A DNA stretch of 64,000 bases from Limnoperna fortunei. Lineage: Eukaryota > Mollusca > Bivalvia > Mytilida > Modiolidae. Below the pieces are notes generated by a model. That model was not told where the DNA came from, made no database searches, and worked only from the letters and a program-made list of their open reading frames with translations. This document shows positions 11,083-21,368 of the stretch, piece after piece. The stretch lies in the NCBI GenBank assembly GCA_944474755.1, contig OX104111.1, positions 99,800,805 to 99,864,804 of the forward strand, written 5' to 3'. How positions within the stretch are numbered: the stretch's first letter is position 1; each line of letters begins with the position of its first letter. A program made the translations under genes and the position numbers.

Positions 11083-11152
11083 AAAGGTGTTATGTTGTAC
11101 TAATAGGTGTTATGTCAGCCTGTGTGGCTATAGTACAACAATTGTATCTTAC

Positions 11153-11308
11153 CTGGTGTGTCAGCACTTGTACTAATAGGTGTTATGTCAGCCTGTGTAG
11201 TTATTATAGTATGCGACACATCAGCTTCAGTAGTTACAGTTGTAACAGAACTACCATTCTGCCTCGAAGAATTTTGTTCTGCAGATTCAGTTTTATCTGT
11301 ATCAGTCC
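11153..11308 (-). CDS. Phactr: PHACTR internal exon, parent of the 73-bp array
   Basis: Seen: minus-strand acceptor ATGTATTTTCAG, 156 open nt, donor CCAG followed by GTAAGATACA; phase 1 at both edges. The first part is unique: TDTDKTESAEQNSSRQNGSS, followed by VTTVTTEADVSHTIIT. The end is one full copy of the array peptide, TQADITPISTSADTP. So the exon contains the ancestral unit and its donor supplies the array's GTAAGA. Directly after it come one intact 25-nt spacer and a partial unit, then a SINE. The sequence is Ser/Thr-rich, polar and probably disordered, located between RPEL1 and the acidic exon. The A left by exon 27333-27151 plus GG gives Arg at the junction. Confidence 0.8.
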
Positions 11309-11654
11309 CTGAAAATACATTTTTTAAAAAACTATACTCTGTATTCTTTGTTGTATTTACTGTGTTAATTATAACATGTCTAGTTACCCATCAGTATCAT
11401 ACTTGTACAGTGATAATTTATTACATTCCCAGTATATCTTCAGTAAGTATTATACACCTGTATATACTTAAATCAAAGTACCTATTACTTGCCTATTGAA
11501 CATTTTTTTCAATTTTTCAACAGAACAAACCCAAATACCGGTATATAGCTGAAAATAGCTAAAAACGCTAGTAGTAAAAATATTTTCTTTTCGTTGAATC
11601 AATTAGTTAATTGTTCTGTACTTGATTGTTAAAACATTTATTTAAAGTTTTCTG

Positions 11655-11917
11655 TTTGTTTGTTTGTTTGATGGTGTTTAACGCCACTTTCAGCAATTTT
11701 TCAGCTATATCATGGCACCCAGTTTTTATTGGGGGAGGAAGCCGGAGTACCCAGAGAAAACCTGACCTTCGGTAGGAAAACTGGCAATCCTTGTCAATTA
11801 AGATTGGAGTCGAGTACACCCTGCCTGCAGTGAGAATAGAACCCGCAATCTCAGTGCTGACAGACCACAAGATCAATAGTAGACGAACTACTTTGACCAC
11901 TTGACCACCGAGGCCCC
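11655..11917 (-). mobile_element. tRNA-headed SINE with 12-bp target duplication
   Basis: Same family and orientation as the copy at 10817. Exact flanking repeat TAAAGTTTTCTG lies at 11643-11654 and 11918-11929. The head is slightly decayed (CTTGACCACC in place of the CTCGGCCACC of other copies) and the body is a few bases shorter. It lies in the intron just upstream of exon 11308-11153. Confidence 0.9.
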
Positions 11918-11929
11918 TAAAGTTTTCTG

Positions 11930-13331
11930 CCATTTGTTTAAAGTATTAAAGACAGAATATATGTTCTTAAATTTTCTTGAATACAAGGAAAGAAGTGAAG
12001 AAATACTAATACAAAATTATAGTACACAAAACAATCACAGAACAAAACAATACACAAACAAAAGCCAGCAACACGAAATCTCAAGAAAATGACAGTGAAC
12101 TCTAGTGATCTGGAAAAGTAAGCAGTTCCTGCCTGTAGCACAACACCAGTTGTGATCTAGAGCAAGTCTGATAACAAACTTTACAACATATGAGATACAG
12201 ACATCACATTGGTCTACAGTATATAATGCAATATATGTACTCACCTGTCAACACAATATCAGATCATATTAGCACTAAAAATAAGTCTTGGTACCCTTGG
12301 TACTGTGAAAATAATTGTTTTATTTTCTGACTTAATTATGATACTTTATGCCACAGAAATTAGCTTCCAATGTAAGCTTAGTGTTTTTCCCAATATCCCT
12401 AGATGTCGTTAACAAGAATATTGGTCACTCCTTTACCAGCAAAAGGTCATTCTGGATTCAATTTACAACACATTATAAAATCTCCAATGGTTTTATAAGT
12501 AGACCATTACAGTAGTTATTGATTTTATATCATCTGAGATGTCCTTTATTTATATTATACACATTTGTCTATTTTCTGTATGTTTTTTTGTATTTCCTGT
12601 TTTTGCTTATCTATTCTAGAGAGGTACATTCAGTTGTACAAGTATATATTATATAATAAAATAATATAATTTTAAACAATTTCTTTCTTGTTCACACAAA
12701 AATATTTTTGCTACCGGTCTAAAACGATAATATAAACCCAAACCAGTGAGTTTTCCGACCTGTTTAAGTGGATTCTGAAAATCAATGTTTTACTTATGTT
12801 TATGATCAAATTGTGTAATTGTGTATTGTCAACACCATTTATGACACAACTATGTGAAAAGTCAATTTTAATTGCATCATAATTAAGGTTCTAAAAGATA
12901 TAAAATTATATAATTTCCATGAACAAAACAGTTTATCACTTTCTCAAAAATGTAATGTTACTTTCTTCAAGGTATTTTAGAAGACAGCAGTACTATCTAA
13001 AGGGACAACATGTTAAGAATTATTATTTTGTATATTTAATCAAAAACATGTATTCAGTTTATTTTTTTTTTTAATAATCCCACCTTATCCTATAAACAGA
13101 ATTATTTGAATCATTGTGGAATTAAATACACATAATTGCAGAACTACATCTGGCATCTCTGTAAATATTTGTGAAATCTTCCTGTGCAGTGATTGCCATA
13201 GTAACCTACATAAACAATGAGGAGTATGTCATAGTGAAACCATAAGCTATGCACTGATAGGAACCTGTTTGGCTTCCTATAACAAGTTAACATCTCTGGT
13301 TCAATTAAAATATTTTTACTATTATAATTAT
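11930..13331. other. Intron, nothing recognised
   Basis: AT-rich sequence with short antisense-overlapping open frames lacking family signatures. No array or TIR pair seen. Confidence 0.5.
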
Positions 13332-13460
13332 GGGCCTCCGTGGCCAAGTGGTTAAGGTAGGTTGTCTACTATTGATCATGGGGTCTGTCAACACTGAGGT
13401 TGCAGGTTCAAGTCTCAATGTGGGCAGGGTACACTAAACAACATTCAAACAAACAAACAA
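13332..13460 (+). mobile_element. SINE with internal deletion, tRNA-like head retained
   Basis: Starts GGGCCTCCGTGGCCAAGTGG and continues through GGTTCAAGTCTCAATG (B-box-like) and GCAGGGTACACT, then jumps straight to ACATTCAAACAAACAAAC. The whole body between head and terminal CAAA repeat is missing. Although it folds like a tRNA head, its continuation identifies it as a SINE, not a tRNA gene. Confidence 0.8.
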
Positions 13461-14925
13461 AATATTTTCTTTTCTTAATTAATCCTTAGTATTTCATAAA
13501 ACCCAAATCACAATAAAGTAATTAGAGAAAACATTTTAATCTACACTGTATTTCTTTTGACAAGATAGAGTCTTCTTGGATTGTTAAAAAAATCTTTAAG
13601 AAAACTACACTTCAAAAATTTTTAAGTGCTTATAAAGGCAGCCATTGAACTTGCTCTAGTAGATGGAAGTTTGGCAGACATACAAATGAACAACAATTCA
13701 CACATGTGTTTGCTTTTAAGCATTAAAATAATTTATTTTCTGAATCAAAATATATCAGTTTAAACAAAAGATGTGCCAAGCGTGCTATTGTGAATGAAGA
13801 AAATGTCATGGCAGAATTCTCAACAATTGTCAATAAATAAAGGCAGATTCTTCAACAATAGCCTTTAAAAATACTCGTAATATTTTAACCGTGAATATCA
13901 TTGATCATCACATAGAGGCATAGGTTATATACTGGCAGTCAATTCTAGCTCTAAACTCAAGAAAGTTTTTTATAGTTATGTGAAATGGACACATTTGCAG
14001 TTAAGATCAGACATGCCTGATCAATGAAGTTCTCTTTGAATGCCACAAACATCAAGTAAAGCTAACAAGTTCAAAAAATCTTTGCGACTTTTATTTACCT
14101 TGCAGTTTATAAAAAGATTTTTTACAAAGAAAATATATAAATACAAAATTCTACCTTACTTACTTGTATACAAATAAATGTACAGTAAGAAGAAGCTTGT
14201 ATATCCAAGTAATTAACACAATCACATTACAAGGAAATAAGTTATGTAAGTGAAACTGACAATCCTTATCTATTTCTACAGGTACAGTGTTATATCATGT
14301 TCATTACATGTAAATAATTCTAGGTGCAATAAATTCGGTTATAAATAATGCAGCAAGTTGCCAATAGGGGAGAGCCATATGTTTATACTGATACAGCTGA
14401 AGCAGGTAAGAACAAAAGATTTGTGTTTTAAACTTTTTTGTGAATATTAATTATTGGCAACATATAAGAAATACACTTATTTACTCTCATCAGACATGGT
14501 GTGTTATTTGTTAAATATTACTGATTTTTCATGATAAAGAGGTCAACAGAGTTTACACCAGATGATAGGTAGGTACAGAATGCCAGCTATGGCAATGTAG
14601 ACATATGGAATACATAAATTTATATTGAAAAAGGAAAATGGCATTCATCAAATAAAAACATCCCTGTTTTGTTATAGCAAGATTTATTTAAAGGTTAACA
14701 AATGCTGTATTTTGTAGACTAAGTCTTTGTTTACAAATGTGGATATGCCAAATTTAGGACACATTTCTGGCCGTCTACAAACAAAAGACTTCTCTAATAG
14801 TCTCAAAATATGATAAATAATGTCAGCCAAATCTTTTCACTATAATGTGCTTTTTATTCTGAATGTTTTATGCTTACTTGATAGAAGACTACAAGAATTT
14901 TAAATCTGTAAAAACTACATTCAAC
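13461..14925. other. Intron, nothing recognised
   Basis: No open frame, array or element ends noted. Several ATTTTTTT and CAAACAAA simple tracts only. Confidence 0.45.
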
Positions 14926-14926
14926 A

Positions 14927-15802
14927 CTACAAGTGTGGACACAGAAAAACATCTCGCCTTAATTCCGCATCAGTAATGAAAATAAATTTTTTTCGCCTTA
15001 ATTCCGCATCAGTAACGAAAATAAATTTCGTCATAAGCATTACGTAAATAGCATTAATTATGAGCAGCGGCCTGTATACTAAATATTGTCACCATACTAT
15101 GCATAGTTACAGAGGAACTGTCCTAATACAAAAACTTTAACATAGTCGCTGAACCGTTAAATTGAGGTCAAGGTCAGGTGACACCTACCAGACAATCATT
15201 TACTATTCATCAGCAACCTATATACCAAATATTGTCATCCTGCCATGCTTGGTTACAGGGGAAAAGCAGTAACCTAAAAACTTTAACGTAGTCACTGGAC
15301 CGTGAAATTGAGGTCAAGGTCAAATGGCACCTACCAGACAGTCATGTACTATTCATCAGCAACCTATATACCAAATATTGTCATCCTACCATGCATTGTT
15401 ACAGAGAAACTGCAGTAACCAAAAAACTTTAATGTAGTCGCTGGACCATGAAATTGAGGTCAAGGTCAGGTGACACCTACCAGACAGTCATGTACTAGTC
15501 ATCAGCAACCTATACACCAAATATTGTCATCCTACTATGCGTAGTAACAGAGGAACTGCCATAACCCAAAAACTTCAATGTAGTCACTGGACCCTGAAAT
15601 TGAGGTCAAGGTCAGGTGACAGGTGACTGACTGGCAAGTACTCATCATAAGCTACCTCTGTACCAAATTTGATGGACCTTGGGCTTGGGCTTACAAATAT
15701 ATGAAACAAGATGTCAAGTGTTTACGCCGCCGCTGCCGCCGGTTTCCCATACATATGTCTCACCTCCAGCGGAAAGTCGCAGGCGAGACAAAAATTACAA
15801 CT
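14927..15802 (+). mobile_element. Non-autonomous element with 146-bp tandem core, copy 1
   Basis: Begins ACAAGTGTGGACACAG with a partly duplicated head (CGCCTTAATTCCGCATCAG occurs twice). It then carries about three core units of 146 bp marked by CCTACCAGACAGTCATGTAC (15186, 15332 and 15478), and ends with a CGC-type microsatellite and TCGCAGGCGAGAC. The same layout is seen at 58185-59612 and, decayed, at 28024-28400. There is no coding capacity. Architecture (central tandem core, microsatellite, hairpin near one end) resembles bivalve pearl/Helentron-derived elements; that assignment is an inference. Confidence 0.8.
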
Positions 15803-18800
15803 GATTAAAGGGTAACAACAAGAAATGCCCAAGAATTGGAAAATTCAAACATAACATGACAAAATTTTTGTTACAAAGTTCACACTTTGATGAAACAGAG
15901 AAAGATCAATCTGAAAAAGTGATAATTTTTCCATCATTTTTGTTTCTGTTAGTGTTAATTTCAAAACTAACACTTGAGGTACCTATTTAATTGAAGTTTA
16001 TAACATGTTGGTATATAGCTGGTATATTGGTGAAAATCTTGTATGGGTAAAGCTTTTATTAGTCCTTATAAAAATGATACATTTCTAAGAAGGTTCATGC
16101 ATACTGTAACACAACTGCAGCAAAGCCAAGGTTGACAATGCTGTTAAAGTGGGTACAATAGGCACCAAGATAAGACTTCATCATTTAATTGTCTGTATTA
16201 ATGATTACTTATTGAAGATGAAACTGTGTGAAATAACTGATTTTATTCCAAAGGAAATCAAGTAGTCCTCCGAGAGACCATTAAACTGCTAGATGTAATA
16301 ACCAGATTCTGCAGAACACCTTCTGTCAAAAATCACAAATCAGTAGATGAAACATATGTAGATATATATTATTATTCTGCATTGGTGTTTTGTGTTATAT
16401 TGTGCTTTCCTTTATAACAGGCAAGCCTATAAGAGAAGAACCACAAGGAACTTTGAATGTTTTTGAGCATAAGATGAACCAAATTTCTCTGATCAGAAAA
16501 TGTTCATGCAAATGAAACCAGAACAGCTTTTCGATAAAATTGTTTGAGCTAACATTTTATGAACAGGAATAAAAATATTGAATTATCTCCCTTACACTGC
16601 AAAGCCTCAGAATAAAGTCAATGGGTAAAATTAAACTGTCCAAAGAACCAAAGGAAACATTCTCATTAGCACATCCTACTACTGACCAACATCTGTGAAA
16701 TCTACAATCAGACAAGTCATCTGCTAACAATTAACTGACCTCTGTATATATAGTTTCTGGTCAGCAGTAAGTAATGCATAAATATGTAATCAAATCATAC
16801 AGAATATATTTTGGCCATTTTTTTATCAAATATACTCTATAAATAAGAATATTTCCTTGATATCAATTTGATTATACATGGATAAAAGTGTCAGAAGACT
16901 GGTAGACTGAAGTCTTTTAATGGTTCTCAGGGGGAAAACAAGCTGTAACTATAAATAAATAAAACAATAACACTGTATGCACACCTATAGTTTGCTTTTG
17001 TAGCAGCTCTGGGACCAGAAGACATTTAATGTACAATTAAACAGATGTCCAATCTTTGTTAGCTATGTTATAAATATCTGGGACATAATATAACTATACA
17101 CACACACAAAAAATCCATCACAAAGCTAGCAGAGTCCATTAAGCTGATGAAGATATCTGCTATCATAATAATAGTCCTAAAACAATATCCTGAACAAACA
17201 AAAACTTCATTATAACAATCTATACATCTAAATTAAGGTCAATTACACTGATAATGGTACATCTATCATTTATATTAAATTTCTGTAATACTGTGGTTGC
17301 TATCTTAAAACAAACATATTTCTGATACTGATTGTCTTTGAAGTCAATCAAAGCTAGCATCTGGCTCCCAGGCTGTTTGCTGTTCATGTAGGCTGGTAAG
17401 CAATAATTACATACATTTGGTGTAAACTGCTGACAACCACACAAGTCAAAATCAAGAGTATAAACAAGTCCCCAAATTGAGATATAAAACAGACGGATGC
17501 TAACATGAAAATACCAAAAATTTTAAAATACACTTAGGTAAAAAAATGTAGTTATTTCTCCTCCCAAATCCAGTTCATGGTGGAACATCGTACTTCTATA
17601 GTGCACCACATACCCAGACAATAATGTTACGTAGGCTCTGATGTAGTATTATATATTTTCAGTGATGCATGTAACCCTTCCACACCCACACTCGATTCAA
17701 CAAGGATACAAGGATATAAGGAAAGCTACACAATGTGTTTTTGTCAAAATCATTAGAAAACCCTAGAGATACCCTAGGTGTCTTTCCTAAAAGAAACTAA
17801 CAATTTTTGTAATGCTTCACTACTTGTAATGTCATACTGTTATCAATATTTTTAAATGCCTGTCAAAATTATTTGATCTACATAGTAACATGTTTTCATG
17901 ATTTATTGGTATTTTTTTTTAATAGGGTTGGTGAATACTCAGAGATATGCATGTATATTTCTCCATTGTTTAACAATCAATATGTATTGAAGAACTTGTT
18001 TGGTAAAGCCAAATTTCTCCCTATGTGATACTGTTACTGACATCTCAAATAACTTGCAAGTCTCTGATCTACAACCTACTAATCTAACTTAAGGATGGCT
18101 TCATTGGCTTTCAACTGACATTTCTAATTTTCAAGTTTGTGATATAAATCTATAGAATCCTAGTCTATTTTAAATAATTTAATCAAGCTATTTTCCCATG
18201 TAACATGAGTAATTATATCATATATAGATTTCGTAAATAAGTTGTTAACCAAACCACCTCTGTGACATAAACACTAATTATATCACTTTACACACTATCT
18301 TACCTGTACACAGACAACACATAAAACAGCCTGAACCCATTGTACATCCAAAATATTACACTTAAGATCCTAGTGCATGGAAGTAGACATGTTTTTTATA
18401 GATGTGATGACAAAAACTCCCTGTTCATGGCTGATACTGTGAAACAAAACGCCATGTTGATTTCTCTTTAATCCAAATTATATGCCTGGTTTATTAGGGT
18501 TTGTTAACATCCCATGTGTACTTCTATTAATCACATACTGATGTTCCTACTTATGTTTTTATGACCAGATATCTACAAGGTTTACCTGTTACCTGGGACA
18601 GAAATTGACAAGTTCCCCATCAAGGAAATAAAACTTCACAAAAGATACTTATACATTTGTAATAAAAATATTTTCAATTTTAAATCATAATTTAAATAAT
18701 TTAAATGTCACAGAAAATGCAGTGGAAAAAACAGACCAAGTGTAAAATTATAAATGAAAAGAATGTTTCCGAAAATGCACAATAAAAAGAAAAATAATGC

Positions 18801-19310
18801 AGGAATTTCTTCTATTTAATTTATATTCATTTGATAACTGAAGATACTAATTCTAATGTAGTACATCACTGTGTCAATATGTGGGTGTGGCAAAGGAATG
18901 GCTTGCATATTATTATAAAAATACTAACTTAATTTTTTTAAATTTTAATGCAAAGATGTTTTAAATGGTAATAACTTTTAGAAACAAATGGCAAATTCCA
19001 ACAAATATCATATATAATTATGTAACAATCTTCATTTACCTATTATATAACTGTACATGTATCACTTTCAGACCACTAAAAATCACATGTAAGCTAAAGG
19101 CATAAAAATATATATCAAGTTAGAAATTCCAGATTTTTGCACAAGTCTGGCAGATCTCTCCAAGTATTTAAGTTTAACAAAAACTGGTGCAGTTAAAAGT
19201 AAAAAACTCAATATCAACCACTGAATCTTTTCATTAAAATTTAACAATTAACTTTTGTGCAAGTTTAAAGTTTAGTAAAATCTCTGAAAAAGAATCGCAA
19301 CGAGTCTGAA
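15803..19310. other. Long intron stretch, nothing recognised
   Basis: AT-rich; many short A or T runs and no convincing coding frame. The open frame at 17220-17444 on the minus strand lacks supporting splice sites or motifs. Confidence 0.45.
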
Positions 19311-20023
19311 ATGGCCCGGTTGCAAATTAAGTGCCTTAATAAATAGGATGTGGTTTACTATTTGTTGGAAGAAGGGTTTTGGTCTGTGTAAAAAAAAATG
19401 TAGGAGGAGTTTATTACACAAAATAGGTATCATCCTCTGCAAAAGTTCCCAAGTCTGGAAAAATTCTGAAAAAAAATTCCAGAACATTTCAATAAAAGAA
19501 GGTGCACAACTTCAATACATGTACAATCTTTCTGTGAAGTTTCAGAGATCTGTGTTGAAAACTGTAGGTGGAGTTGATTACACAAAATAGGCCTAGTCTT
19601 CTGCAAATGTTATGAAAAAATGACTTAGTTCCAAAGTCTGAAAAATAAGGAAAAAATCCTCAAACAATTCCAGAACAGCAAGTGCATAACTTCAATACAT
19701 GTGTTATCTTTCTGTGAAGTTTCAGATATCTGGGTTGAAAACTGTAGGAGGAGTTGATTACACAATACAGGTACCATTTTCTGCAAATGTTATGAAAAAT
19801 GACTAAGTTCCCAAGTCTGGAAAATTAGGGAAAATTTTTTGGAACACTTCAATAATAGCAGGTGCACAACTTCAATACATGTAAAATCTTTCTGTGAAGT
19901 TTCAGAGATCTGGGTTGAAAACTAGGAGGAGTTGATTACAAAAAATTTGTATCCTATTTTCCCTGCCAGCCCGACTTCACCATACTATAAACCGGGTTTG
20001 CAATTTGTGCAACCCGGCCAACA
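19311..20023. mobile_element. TIR element with 180-bp tandem core
   Basis: Outer ends are imperfect inverted repeats: TGGCCCGGTTGCAAATT on the left and AATTTGTGCAACCCGGCCA on the right. Between them are three to four units with an exact 180-bp spacing of AAGTTTCAG (19537, 19717, 19897), each with TTCAATACATGT, GTTGAAAACT and GGAGTTGATTACA. Non-coding. It is another cassette-like element carrying a tandem array inside terminal inverted repeats. Confidence 0.65.
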
Positions 20024-20141
20024 ACCTGGCCAACCAGACAAAAGATGTAGAAACCCATCTTTAATACTGCTCATTTTTACTGACAACTGTTTAGTACTCA
20101 TAACTTAATAATCAGTTACCATCGTTATGTAATTACCAGGA

Positions 20142-20370
20142 TTTGCTTCCTTTCACATAATGCCACAGTTCAGCAGGATTTGTGACTAGTCCTTTCACAT
20201 AATGCCACAGTTCAGCAGGATTTGTGACTAGTCCTTTCACATAATGCCACAGTTCTGCAGGATTTATGACTAGTCATTTCACATAATGCCACAGTTCTGC
20301 AGGATTTATGACTAGTTATTTCACATAATGCCACAATTCTGCAGGATTTATTACTAGTCCTTATACATTC
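20142..20370. repeat. 42-bp minisatellite, about five copies
   Basis: Unit CCTTTCACATAATGCCACAG, TTCAGCAGGATTTGTGACTAGT, tandem and increasingly diverged to the right. The pattern ACATAATGCCACAGTTC resembles ACATTATGACTCAGTTC of the neighbouring 41-bp satellite, so the two probably share an origin. Confidence 0.85.
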
Positions 20371-20912
20371 TACCACATTTAATACTTCTTATTAGACTTT
20401 TTATATTCTAAATTATGTTGGACTTGTTACAATGACATAGTTCTGCAGTAATTGTTACCAGAGCCTAGGTTTCACAAAGTTATGATCCAAGACCTGTCAT
20501 AAGTCTTGAACAAGACAAACAAGTTATTACTGGTTGCCAGACCTATACATTATAACTTTTTGTGATTACAATTTCCAGACTTTTACATAACACACACAGG
20601 TCTAATGACATTTACATAACGCCACAGTTTGGCAGTATTTGTTACCAGACCAACATAAGCCACATTTCTGTTCAATTTGATACCAGATGTATACATTATG
20701 ACTCAGTTCTGTTAAACTTGATACCAGACCTATACAGTATGACTCAGTTCTGTTAAACTTGATGCCAGACCTATACATTATGACTCAGTTCTGTTAAACT
20801 TGATACCAGACCTATACATTATGACTCAGTTCTGTTAAACTTGATACCAGACCTATACATTATGACTCAGCTCTGTTAAACTTGATGCCAGACATATACA
20901 TTATGACTCAGT
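20371..20912. repeat. Diverged left flank of the 41-bp satellite
   Basis: Decayed units around 20440-20680 grade into about six good 41-bp units (20680-20912) of the type TTCTGTTAAACTTGATACCA plus GACCTATACATTATGACTCAG. The last unit is cut by the MITE at 20913. Confidence 0.85.
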
Positions 20913-21368
20913 TGACAACGGCATTTTAATTATTTGGGTATTGGGAAACTATTAACATTTTTTGCTCTGACTCGGGCACCAAGTTTCGTTGAGTAATGAG
21001 AGACCCCTCAAAACAAGCGAAATCATTTCACTAATAACACATTAAATTTTCAGGGTGTCATGTCAGATAAAATTTTTCGCAAATTTAGAAAACTCGAAGG
21101 GTATTCAAGGAAACTCACAAACACCCATAAAATAGTCCAGAAATGGGCTTTGCACAATCAGCTGAAAAATATCCAATACATTTAACAAACTATATAAATA
21201 AATTTATTTATCAATTCTGTATGAAACTGCTTTTTAAATGCAGCTCTAATACCTTAATTTCATTGAATAATAAATCCATTGTCCATGCCACAGCTCGGGG
21301 CAGCCAAATATCAAAATAAGAACTAATTTCCTCTCCCTCAGTCAAGGTCATTTACAGAGCCGTTGTCA
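20913..21368. mobile_element. MITE inserted in the 41-bp satellite
   Basis: A 456-bp unique segment interrupts the array. It begins TGACAACGGC and ends GCCGTTGTCA, a perfect 10-bp terminal inverted repeat. TCAGT stands both immediately before the left repeat and at the end of the right repeat, so the exact target duplication is ambiguous. The satellite resumes at 21369 with CCGTTAAACTTGATACC. No open frame of note. Confidence 0.8.

Noticed and set aside
11158..11499. 113-codon plus-strand open frame
   Set aside because: It is antisense to the PHACTR exon 11308-11153 and its flanks; the minus-strand exon has better splice and frame support.
13332..13430. tRNA gene
   Set aside because: A- and B-box-like motifs are present, but the sequence is the head of the SINE family, continues into SINE-specific sequence, and no good acceptor stem closes.
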